Assembly (NCBI GenBank): GCA_902796865.1
Contig: CADBQZ010000113.1
Span: forward strand, 1-14,714
From: an uncultured Ruminococcus sp.
GTDB lineage: Bacteria > Bacillota > Clostridia > Oscillospirales > Ruminococcaceae
Length of the DNA: 14,714 nt
Direction of reading: 5' to 3'
The notes below the pieces were generated by a model that saw only the letters and a program-made list of their open reading frames with translations, ran no database searches and was not told the DNA's origin. The position numbers and the translations under genes are program-made. Shown here one piece after another: positions 7,616 to 14,590 of this stretch (the first letter of the stretch is position 1; every line of letters begins with the position of its first letter).

Positions 7616-8401
7616 ATGAATCAGATAGACAACCAAGAAAAAATGTCCGAAGAAGAATTTTTACGCCTCTTTGCCGAATATAAGGAAAACGGTGATGTTT
7701 CGGTAAGAAACAAGATAGTTATGGCATACGGCTATCTTGCAAAGATAGCGGCTCTCCAGCTGCGTGGTGCAGCAAGTACGCAGGCACAGATCGAAGATAT
7801 GATAAATCAGGGAATGATAATACTTATCGACTGTATTGACAAGTATGACCCTGAAAGAAAGGTAAAGTTTGAATCATATGCTTTTATGCGTGTCAGAGGC
7901 GGAATAATAGACCTGATAAGAAAACAGGATTGGATACCCAGGCGTGTAAGAGTAAATTCAAAAAAGATAAATGATACATATAATGCGCTTTGCAGCAGTC
8001 TCAGGCGTGAGCCGACACAGCAGGAAGTAGCAGATGAATTGGGTATCACTGTTGATAAGCTTGAAAAGTACAGCAGTGAGATATCATGTTCGGCGGTGTA
8101 TTCGTTCGAGGAACTTATACAGAATGTTTCGCAGATGGGAAGTATTCTCGAAAACAGCACTCTTGACGATATAACCCCCGAAAAAAAAGTTTTAAAGCAG
8201 GAAATGCGTAAGATACTCGTTGAAGCTCTTGATGAGCTTTCCGAAAAGGAAAGACTTGTTGTATCGCTTTATTATTACGAGAATCTTAAGCTTTCAGATA
8301 TAGCAAAAGTATTAGAAGTCAGCGTTCAGCGAGTATCGCAGATAAATACAAGAGCCGTTGAAAAGCTGAGATCCAAAATGAATGGATATATAATGAACTG
8401 A
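7616..8401 (+). CDS. fliA: RNA polymerase sigma factor for flagellar operon (FliA/SigD, sigma-28)
   Basis: This sigma-70 family factor of the FliA/WhiG type directs RNA polymerase to late flagellar promoters. The 261-residue protein (263 if the earlier ATG is used) has region 2 in the first 110 residues, with the highly diagnostic run FESYAFMRVRGGIIDLIRK followed by QDWIPRRVR. Region 3 is near residues 128-150 (REPTQQEVADELGI). The region 4 helix-turn-helix is near residues 203-255 (LSDIAKVLEVSVQRVSQI). It has its own likely promoter and a strong ribosome binding site. The stop is followed 25 bases later by the first rod gene. No FlgM anti-sigma gene is visible in the window. Bacillus and many Clostridia have flhF, flhG and che genes between flhA and this gene; none is present here. 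Confidence 0.95.
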   Translation: MNQIDNQEKMSEEEFLRLFAEYKENGDVSVRNKIVMAYGYLAKIAALQLRGAASTQAQIEDMINQGMIILIDCIDKYDPERKVKFESYAFMRVRGGIIDLIRKQDWIPRRVRVNSKKINDTYNALCSSLRREPTQQEVADELGITVDKLEKYSSEISCSAVYSFEELIQNVSQMGSILENSTLDDITPEKKVLKQEMRKILVEALDELSEKERLVVSLYYYENLKLSDIAKVLEVSVQRVSQINTRAVEKLRSKMNGYIMN

Positions 8402-8426
8402 TGAAAAAACAGAAAGGAGCAGTTTT

Positions 8427-9164
8427 ATGTTAGCAGGCTTTTATACTGCTGCATCGGGAATACTCGTACAGCAAAGGAATCTAAACGAGATAGGCAACAA
8501 TATCACTAACTCACAAACTGTAGGCTACAGAACGAGGAGAGTTGTTCAGTCAACATTTGAGCACAACCTGCTCACAAGATTTGAACATAATAAATATAAC
8601 AAGATAGGTGAAGGCGATCCGTGTTCACTTGTCGATGTGGTCGAAACTAATTTTGACCCGAATTCTTTGAAAGAGACCGATTGGCCATATGATATGGCAT
8701 TGGTAGGCGACGGTTTTTTCAATGTACAGGGTGCTGAAAGACAGTATCTTACGAGAAACGGTAATTTCAATATTGACGATCAAGGATATCTTGTACTTGA
8801 CGGTATTGGAAGAGTACTTGGTGAAAGCGGCGATCTTTATATAGGCGGTTCGGATTTCACAGTTACAGAAGATGGTATGGTTTTTGATCAGGACGGCAGA
8901 TATGTTGACAGACTTCTTATCACTCAGCCGACCCCCGATGCAAATACATATAAGTTTGACAATGGTATGTACATTACAGACAATGCACAGCCTCTTGACA
9001 AACCGACAGTATATCAGAAGACACTTGAAAGAGCTAATGTGGATATGAATCTTGAGTATACAAGACTTATCGAAGCACAGCGTAATTTACAGGCTTGTGC
9101 AACAGCAATGACGACGGTAGATAATCTTAACGCAAAATCTGCTACGCTTTCAAGCATAACCTGA
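8427..9164 (+). CDS. flgF: Flagellar basal-body rod protein, FlgF/FlhO-like
   Basis: This is a rod/hook-family protein exported through the flagellar gate to build the axial rod. The 245-residue protein has the N-terminal rod motif (FYTAASGILVQQRNLNEIGN, then NITNSQTVGYRTRR, in place of the common 'NNxANxxTxGFK'). The middle domain has DMALVGDGFFNVQ and 'YLTRNGNFNIDDQGYLV', as in FlgF/FlgG. The C-terminal helix motif is LERANVDMNLEYTRLIEAQR. There is no cleavable signal peptide, as expected for this export route. The ATG has AAAGGAG at 8413-8419 (spacing 7). It is shorter than its neighbour in the middle region and comes first in the pair, so FlgF/FlhO is the better guess, but assignment between FlgF and FlgG by eye is not firm. 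Confidence 0.85.
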   Translation: MLAGFYTAASGILVQQRNLNEIGNNITNSQTVGYRTRRVVQSTFEHNLLTRFEHNKYNKIGEGDPCSLVDVVETNFDPNSLKETDWPYDMALVGDGFFNVQGAERQYLTRNGNFNIDDQGYLVLDGIGRVLGESGDLYIGGSDFTVTEDGMVFDQDGRYVDRLLITQPTPDANTYKFDNGMYITDNAQPLDKPTVYQKTLERANVDMNLEYTRLIEAQRNLQACATAMTTVDNLNAKSATLSSIT

Positions 9165-9179
9165 TAAAGGAGAGAAAAT

Positions 9180-9935
9180 ATGAATAACGCTTTTTATACA
9201 GGTGCATCGGGACTCAGAGCGCATCAGTTTGCGATAGATGTCACCTCGCACAATCTTGTAAATACAAATACATACGGCTATAAGGCAACGATACCGGAGT
9301 TTCGTGATCTTTTATATTCAAATATGGATGTGAATGTAAACAGAGAACTTGACGACGATGCAAAGATACACGCAGGTCACGGCGTAAAACTCAACAATCA
9401 GGATCTTCTTTTCACACAGGGAAATCTTTATAATTCTGGTTTCGAGCTTGATTTTGCTATAGCCGGAGAAGGACTTTTTGCTGTCGAAAGAAGAGGCGAT
9501 ATAGAGTACACAAGAAACGGAGCTTTTGATCTCAGTATCGAAGGTGATAATGAAGATCCGTATCTTGTAACTTCTGACGGAGCTTATGTTCTCGACCAGA
9601 ATTATGAGAGGATACAGGTACCATTAAAGCCGGACTCAAATACGATCGATTCAAACGGACTTTCAAAAAGACTTGGTGTATTCTCGTTTTCAAACCCTTA
9701 TGGTCTTTTAAGAACAAACTATGAAGGCTTTGTACCGACTGATATTTCAGGCGAGCCGCAGATAGCTAATGCTCAGGAGTATAAAATATACGAACAGACA
9801 CTTGAGCGTTCAAACGTTGATGTTGCAAAGGAATTTGCTGATGTTATCGTTTCACAGAAAGCTTATCAGTTTTCTGCAAGAGTAGTAACGACGGCAGACG
9901 AAGTCGAACAGGTCGCAAACAGCCTCAGAAAATAA
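9180..9935 (+). CDS. flgG: Flagellar basal-body rod protein, FlgG/FlhP-like
   Basis: This is the second rod/hook-family protein, probably distal rod. The 251-residue product begins MNNAFYTGASGLRAHQFAID and continues with SHNLVNTNTYGYKA, the rod-family helix motif. 'HAGHGVKLNNQDLLFTQGNL' and 'LDFAIAGEGLFAVERRG' match the FlgG-like middle region, as does 'YTRNGAFDL'. The C-terminus has LERSNVDVAKEFADVIVSQK followed by AYQFSARVVTTADEV, the conserved terminal coiled-coil helix. The ATG has AAAGGAG at 9166-9172 (spacing 7), 15 bases after the previous stop, so the two rod genes are certainly co-translated from one message. A 161-bp non-coding gap follows. Confidence 0.87.
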   Translation: MNNAFYTGASGLRAHQFAIDVTSHNLVNTNTYGYKATIPEFRDLLYSNMDVNVNRELDDDAKIHAGHGVKLNNQDLLFTQGNLYNSGFELDFAIAGEGLFAVERRGDIEYTRNGAFDLSIEGDNEDPYLVTSDGAYVLDQNYERIQVPLKPDSNTIDSNGLSKRLGVFSFSNPYGLLRTNYEGFVPTDISGEPQIANAQEYKIYEQTLERSNVDVAKEFADVIVSQKAYQFSARVVTTADEVEQVANSLRK

Positions 9936-9951
9936 GTTGATGTATTTTTTA

Positions 9952-10015
9952 TTTTCGTACATATCTGCAGTGAATGTCAGGAAATCCTGGTATTCACTGT
10001 ATAGCAGTACGAAAA
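9952..10015 (+). other. Long two-part hairpin (extended inverted repeat)
   Basis: TTTTCGTAC (9952-9960) pairs with GTACGAAAA (10007-10015), giving 9 bp. Inside, 9968-9981 pairs with 9986-9999 for 14 bp, including two adjacent G-U wobbles (9976-9977 with 9990-9991) and a 4-base loop AAAT. The two stems are separated by an internal loop of about 7 by 7 bases. No U-tract follows on either strand, so it does not look like an intrinsic terminator. It lies between the flgG-like gene and the FliK-like gene. It could be an mRNA processing or stability element, or a palindromic repeat scattered in the genome. Confidence 0.7.
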
Positions 10016-10037
10016 ATTAAGATAGTTATGCAAAGAA

Positions 10038-10061
10038 AATGCACGGCGTTTTTTGTGCATT
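10038..10061 (+). other. Small hairpin upstream of the FliK-like gene
   Basis: AATGCAC (10038-10044) and GTGCATT (10055-10061) form a perfect 7-bp stem around a 10-base loop containing T6. Outer bases AAGATA (10019-10024) and TATCTT (10064-10069) are also complementary and could close a larger structure. There is no clear T-run after it. Its role is unknown; it may simply be part of the leader of the next gene. Confidence 0.4.
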
Positions 10062-10096
10062 ATTATCTTCAATATATACAGAGAGGAGGAACGGCT

Positions 10097-11533
10097 ATGG
10101 CTGATATGTTAAGGGCGACGACCCCTATAAATAATAATAAAGTCATTCATCAGGTCAGAGAACACGTAAATGACGAGCTTTCGCCTTTTGACATTGCCAA
10201 TCAGTCTAAAGTCGCAAAAACACGTCCTGACTCTGAACTGTTACAGCAGAATAACGGAAGTCCGGAAGGCAAACAGGTCGCACCGCAGGTGCTTCTTGAT
10301 ATGCTCAAGGATCCTACTGTTACTGTAAATTTCATAAAGAATATAATGATGCTGCAGGAGATAATCGGCGTTATCTCGATGCAGAACAAGCCGGTAACAG
10401 AGGAATTTGAAAAACTTTTTGAGCAGCTTGCGGTAAGACCGGAAAATCTTGCAAACGAGCTTATTAATCAGGAAAAAGATTCTACTGCTTTTAAGGGCGA
10501 GCTTTTTGATACTTTAAGAGGACTTGTAAAAGAAACTCCTACAGAAGAAGTCAAGACGGCTGTTACAAATCTTCTCAAAGCTATAAATACCGAAAACTGC
10601 AAGCCGGAGATACTTAAAGCTCTTTCGGGTACTATGACATATCTGTCACAGACGCTTGCACCGAACAGAGCGCTTTCACAGAAGCTCCATGTGCTTTCAC
10701 AAAAATTTGCAGCTCCCGATGCTGAGGACAATTTCGATGCTTTAAAACATGATACGGCAGGAGCTATACATGATATAAATCAGAGCATAATGTTCAACAG
10801 CAAGCTTTCAAGCTTATGCTCTATGATAACATATAATCTTTCAAGATATAATACAAACAAAACTTTTCTTACCGAAGCGGCGAGAGAGGTAATGCGGTTT
10901 ATACCGAAAGAGGAGGACAGAACAAAGTTTTTACAAAAGCTTTACAATGTTCTTTCTGAAACGACTATATCACAGCGCAGCGGAAAAACCAATTCTGATG
11001 TTCTTGATACGCTTGTGAGGATACTTGAAAAGCAGACGGATAACGAAAGTGTAATGCAGATGAAGGGAGAAAGCGTTGAAACGGTAATACATTCTCTCTT
11101 ATCATCACCGAGTAATTTTACACCGCTTCTGCATTTTATAGTACCTATAGACGATGGTACCTTCAAGGCTTTTGGTGAGATGTGGATAAATCCGGACGAA
11201 GAAGAAAAAAAGGCAGGCAGAGATAAAAGAGCAAAGCCTCCAGAAGGCGACGGAAGACTTATACATATGCTGTTGGTTTTCGATATACCCGATGTAGGAC
11301 GCTTTGAGACAGAGCTTTATGTAAGAGATAAGGTCATCAATATGTCGCTCATGTGTCCGCCGGCATTTGAAGAAAAGCTTGACGGACTTAAGAACGAACT
11401 TAAAAAGAGTATAAGTTTTTCTGAATATAATTTTAATGAAATAACTTTAGGTCAGCTTGAAAAGACACGCTCGCTCGTAGAAGTATTCCCAACACTTCCG
11501 CAGAAAAGGACCGGTATAAATGTTAGGATATAA
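10097..11533 (+). CDS. Conserved-type flagellar protein with FliK-like C-terminal domain (putative)
   Basis: I do not recognise the full protein. The frame is open from 9974, but the first part runs through two hairpins and reads as non-protein-like; the ATG at 10097 has AGGAGG at 10084-10089 (spacing 7), giving 478 residues. There are no membrane segments or signal peptide. Residues of about 60-380 look alpha-helical and are unassigned. Residues of about 385-478 (IHMLLVFDIPDVGRFETELYVRD and on) fit the pattern of the FliK C-terminal domain, 'hydrophobic strand - P - LGR - strand - helix'. In Bacillus a similar pair, ylqG-ylqH, places a FliK-like protein beside a FlhB-tail protein, and the same pairing is seen here because flhX overlaps its end. 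A role in hook length control or export switching is inference. Confidence 0.6.
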   Translation: MADMLRATTPINNNKVIHQVREHVNDELSPFDIANQSKVAKTRPDSELLQQNNGSPEGKQVAPQVLLDMLKDPTVTVNFIKNIMMLQEIIGVISMQNKPVTEEFEKLFEQLAVRPENLANELINQEKDSTAFKGELFDTLRGLVKETPTEEVKTAVTNLLKAINTENCKPEILKALSGTMTYLSQTLAPNRALSQKLHVLSQKFAAPDAEDNFDALKHDTAGAIHDINQSIMFNSKLSSLCSMITYNLSRYNTNKTFLTEAAREVMRFIPKEEDRTKFLQKLYNVLSETTISQRSGKTNSDVLDTLVRILEKQTDNESVMQMKGESVETVIHSLLSSPSNFTPLLHFIVPIDDGTFKAFGEMWINPDEEEKKAGRDKRAKPPEGDGRLIHMLLVFDIPDVGRFETELYVRDKVINMSLMCPPAFEEKLDGLKNELKKSISFSEYNFNEITLGQLEKTRSLVEVFPTLPQKRTGINVRI

Positions 11534-11828
11534 TAATAAGAAAAATAAGGCGGTAGCACTCCGCTACAACGCCGATACCGATCAGGCACCTGTTATAATT
11601 GCCTCCGGTTACGGTGAGATCGCCAATAAAATAATAAATATCGCCGAACAAAACGGCATCCCGGTTTACCGTGACGATAGCGCAGCATCGCTTATGTGTA
11701 TGCTTGATGTCGGAAGCGCAATACCGCCGGAGCTTTATGAGGTAATAGCTGCGATATACTGCCAGCTGCTTAAAAGTACCAACGAGCTTAGAAAAGGTGT
11801 CGGAAATAAAGGCAAAAAGAAAAAATAA
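11520..11828 (+). CDS. flhX: FlhB C-terminal-domain homologue (FlhX/YlqH-like)
   Basis: This 102-residue protein matches only the cytoplasmic tail of FlhB after the self-cleavage site. AVALRYNADTDQAPVIIASG here aligns with AVALKYNADSNRAPVIVAKG in FlhB of the same window. The helices leading to 'IPPELYEVIAAIYCQLL' align as well. Where FlhB has NPTH this protein has NKKN (residues 6-9), so it should not cleave itself and instead resembles the already-cleaved fragment. In Helicobacter a similar protein can replace the lost FlhB tail ('spare part'). The ATG at 11520 lies inside the previous gene (14-base overlap), with AAAAGGA at 11504-11510 (spacing 9). The end is lysine-rich (KGKKKK). There is no membrane segment. 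Confidence 0.85.
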   Translation: MLGYNNKKNKAVALRYNADTDQAPVIIASGYGEIANKIINIAEQNGIPVYRDDSAASLMCMLDVGSAIPPELYEVIAAIYCQLLKSTNELRKGVGNKGKKKK

Positions 11829-11888
11829 TACAAGTACGATCTGTTATTAAAGCACTGTACTTTAAAAAGTAGGAGGTTTGATTCAGCT

Positions 11889-12551
11889 ATGGCAGATATG
11901 CCTATAGGGAATGAGTATGCACAATCAGTGTGCGAGATCAAATCAATGGATAATGCACTCGTTGCTATCGGAAGGATAAAACGGGTAACAGAAGAATATA
12001 TAAGGATCTATAATGGAAAAAACGAGCTTAGAGTATTGAACTTCGGTGAAGAACTGAAGATAAACATTTTCAATACAAAACTCGGATTCAAAGTAGTAGT
12101 CGGAAAGGTATATACATCTACCGAAGGCGAACTGTCTGTTGCAGATGTGTCTATACTTACCGACAGAGAAAGAAGAAACTTCTTCCGTGTGGATATGGAG
12201 CTTGATGCAACAGTGATATACAGGGACAGGGGGCCTTCCCATACTCTTGATATAAAGATATTGGATATGAGTCTGAGCGGACTCAGATTCAAGGCAAATC
12301 ATGAATTTAAAGAGGGAAGCATAGTTTCTGTTGAGGTAGATCTAAGGACGGACAAAAAAAGCCGAAGCAAATTAGAAACATTCCCATGCAAAATAGTTCG
12401 TATTATTGAGAATGAAAAGAATAATGAGCTTCAGTTCGGATGTGTATTTACACATGAACCTGACGAAGCATCAGATTCGCTTTGCTCGTTCCTGTTTAAA
12501 AAGCAAAGAGAATTTTTAAACAGCAGAAAGAATGATAATATGTATTTGTGA
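11889..12551 (+). CDS. ycgR: PilZ-domain c-di-GMP effector, YcgR/MotI-type flagellar brake
   Basis: YcgR-type proteins bind cyclic di-GMP and act on the motor to slow or bias it. The 220-residue protein has an N-terminal YcgR-like beta domain (about residues 20-90) and a C-terminal PilZ domain (about 93-215). Both c-di-GMP binding motifs are intact: RxxxR at R96-R100 within RERRNFFR, and DxSxxG at D126-G131 (DMSLSG). It should therefore bind the nucleotide. The ATG at 11889 has AGGAGG at 11871-11876 at a long spacing of 12. A small 5-bp hairpin (11858-11871) abuts this site and might lower translation. Its place among flagellar genes supports motor control rather than another c-di-GMP role. 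Confidence 0.92.
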   Translation: MADMPIGNEYAQSVCEIKSMDNALVAIGRIKRVTEEYIRIYNGKNELRVLNFGEELKINIFNTKLGFKVVVGKVYTSTEGELSVADVSILTDRERRNFFRVDMELDATVIYRDRGPSHTLDIKILDMSLSGLRFKANHEFKEGSIVSVEVDLRTDKKSRSKLETFPCKIVRIIENEKNNELQFGCVFTHEPDEASDSLCSFLFKKQREFLNSRKNDNMYL

Positions 12552-12625
12552 TAGCTTATAAATCAGCAAATACATTCACATTCATCATATACTTATAAAA
12601 ATATATAAAAAAGGGGGTTCGGGGT
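12552..12625 (+). other. AT-rich spacer between ycgR and fapA
   Basis: This 74-bp gap is strongly AT-rich. TATAAA (12594-12599) and TATATA-like runs lie near its end, but no -35 box sits at a good distance (TTCACA at 12575-12580 gives a spacing of 13). No stem-loop with a T-run is seen. It may hold a weak promoter for fapA, but this cannot be supported firmly. The fapA ribosome binding site AAGGGGG is at 12611-12617. Confidence 0.3.
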
Positions 12626-14590
12626 ATGGCTATGGAATTTTTTAAAAAAGATAAGAATAAGAATCAAAATCAGTCAGTACAGCCGGAAGTTGCACCAGTG
12701 AAAAAAACAGAAGCGACAGCAGAAAAAGCATCTGAAAAAAAAGTCTTTACAATGAAAAGCACCGAGGAGATAGACAAAATTATAGCAAAAACATTTGATG
12801 TATTTGAGAATACGCCTTATAAAATGCTGTGGAATATTTTTTACAGTCAGAATAAAGATGCGGTTTTTGATCCTATGGAGTATGTCTACAAATCGCTCAG
12901 AGAGACTAATCTGCGGTTTAATGAGATAAATGAAGCAGGATCTGACGAGTATACAGATACAGATCCGGTACAAAAGGATATGTTAGGGTTTATAAAACAG
13001 CTTCAGGAACGTTCGGTCATGCTCATAAAGTCCCTTTTGATCGAATCTGTAGAAGCCGGCATGGACAGCTTTTTACAGGGGATAGATACTGCCGAGTTTG
13101 AAAAAGCGCTTGCGGAGTACAGCGATTATAAGAAATTTGAAGAATTCAGATACGCCTGTGAAAACAAGAGGAATGAAGAGCGTACAAAGCCCTTGGATTG
13201 TCAGGTGATTGCAAAAATGTCATCTGATAAGATACACGGCTGGGTCGCAGTATTTCCGCCGATAAACGGAGGGGCTGAGATCCAGGAGGACAGCCTTAAA
13301 AAAGCTCTTGCTTCTGCAAGGATCATATCCTGTATAGATGATAAGCTTATTGCTGCTATAATAGGCAAAAAGAAATATATGCAGATATTCGAGATCGCAA
13401 GGGGCGAGGAAGTTGTCAATGGAAAAGACGGATATATAATAGATAAATTTTCACGAAAGAATGAAATAAATATAAGAGAAGATGAACACGGAAACATAAA
13501 CTATAAGGAACTTAACAACATAAAGAGCGTTCATAAGGGCGATGTTATCACAGAAGTATATTATCCGGTCGAAGGCAAAAACGGAAAGAGCGTTGACGGC
13601 AGAATAATCAATGCAAAGAAGGGTGTTCAGCCTAAGATACCAAGAGGAAAGAATACTTCTCTTACGGAGGATGGAAGTCTTCTGTGTGCAGATAAAGACG
13701 GAGAGCTTGTTTTTAAAGATGGAGTATTTTTTATAAACGAGCTTCTGACTATTCAGAATGATGTTGACAATGCAAGCGGAAATATTAATTTTTCCGGCGA
13801 TATACTTATCAAAGGAGATGTCCGTGAAGGTTTTTCAGTTAAGGCAGAGGGAAACATCACGATCGAAGGAACCTGCGAAGGAGCTTTTATAGAAGCCGGA
13901 GGTGATATTACAATACAGCGCGGAATGACCGGCGGCGGAAAAGGCACTATAAAAACTGACAGTAATCTTAAATGCGTATTTCTTGAAAACTGCAGTGTAA
14001 ACGCTAAGGGCAGAGTAGAGGTCGATCAGGTGATGTATTCTGAGATCTCTACCTCGGATGCCATAATAGTTTCAGGCAAGAAGGGTTCTGTTACAGGCGG
14101 AAAGCTTATAGCCGGAAAGAGTATCACTGCTGAGATAATCGGTGCTGCGAATAATCCTTACTTAAAAACAGATATAGTACTCGGTGCAACGCCGGAGCTT
14201 ATAAAGAAACACGCTACAGTCGGATATAATCTAAAAGAAGTAAGCGATAAGCTTTTCAAGGTCAATCAGGACATTAATTATATTGAAGAAAATATCAATC
14301 GTATGCCGCCGGAAAGAGTTGCAAAGTTAGATCAGCTGAAAATACAGCAGAAATTCGTTAAGATGCAGAAAGGCAATCTTGAAGAGAGTCTTGCTAAGCT
14401 TTCGGCAGAGCTTGAAGAAACAAAAAAATCCTGTTCGCTTGAATGTAAAGTGCTGAATCCTACTATAAATTTCCATGTAGGAGAAAGTACATATACATTA
14501 AACAGAGCTTTAAAGGACTGTAAACTTGGCTTCTCTGATGATAAAGTGGTAATATCGAGTCCGAGTTTGTCTGAACACATTTATTTTTAG
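12626..14590 (+). CDS. fapA: FapA/DUF342 family protein with long N-terminal extension
   Basis: FapA (DUF342) proteins are often encoded in flagellar or polar-localisation loci; their exact function is unsettled. The 654-residue protein starts with about 40 Lys/Ala/Glu-rich residues. An alpha-helical, unassigned stretch follows to about residue 190. The FapA N-terminal domain comes next (about 190-380; VIAKMSSDKIHGWVAVFPP, then GEEVVNGKDG and VEGKNGKSVDGR). A repetitive beta-helix region covers about 385-525, rich in 'GDI.I.G.V..G' turns (GNINFSGDILIKGDV). A charged coiled-coil segment lies at about 533-605, and a short tail ends the protein. The ATG at 12626 has AAGGGGG (spacing 8); a second ATG two codons on is also possible. 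No signal peptide or membrane segment is seen, so it is probably cytoplasmic. Confidence 0.9.
   Translation: MAMEFFKKDKNKNQNQSVQPEVAPVKKTEATAEKASEKKVFTMKSTEEIDKIIAKTFDVFENTPYKMLWNIFYSQNKDAVFDPMEYVYKSLRETNLRFNEINEAGSDEYTDTDPVQKDMLGFIKQLQERSVMLIKSLLIESVEAGMDSFLQGIDTAEFEKALAEYSDYKKFEEFRYACENKRNEERTKPLDCQVIAKMSSDKIHGWVAVFPPINGGAEIQEDSLKKALASARIISCIDDKLIAAIIGKKKYMQIFEIARGEEVVNGKDGYIIDKFSRKNEINIREDEHGNINYKELNNIKSVHKGDVITEVYYPVEGKNGKSVDGRIINAKKGVQPKIPRGKNTSLTEDGSLLCADKDGELVFKDGVFFINELLTIQNDVDNASGNINFSGDILIKGDVREGFSVKAEGNITIEGTCEGAFIEAGGDITIQRGMTGGGKGTIKTDSNLKCVFLENCSVNAKGRVEVDQVMYSEISTSDAIIVSGKKGSVTGGKLIAGKSITAEIIGAANNPYLKTDIVLGATPELIKKHATVGYNLKEVSDKLFKVNQDINYIEENINRMPPERVAKLDQLKIQQKFVKMQKGNLEESLAKLSAELEETKKSCSLECKVLNPTINFHVGESTYTLNRALKDCKLGFSDDKVVISSPSLSEHIYF

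Noticed and set aside
9936..10018. Intrinsic terminator after the flgG-like gene
   Set aside because: The stem is strong, but a run of T precedes it and A's follow it; there is no U-tract after the stem on either strand.
10053..10080. Promoter (TTGTGC with TATACA) before the FliK-like gene
   Set aside because: Both boxes are weak matches and the -35 would lie within the small hairpin; not strong enough to call.
9974..10096. N-terminal extension of the FliK-like gene from an ATG at 9974
   Set aside because: This stretch is the hairpin-containing gap, has no ribosome binding site at 9974, and the ATG at 10097 has an ideal AGGAGG.
11571..11578. GCCGATAC resembling a sigma-28 -10 element
   Set aside because: It lies inside flhX codons for Ala-Asp-Thr that are conserved with FlhB, and no TAAA sits at a suitable distance upstream.
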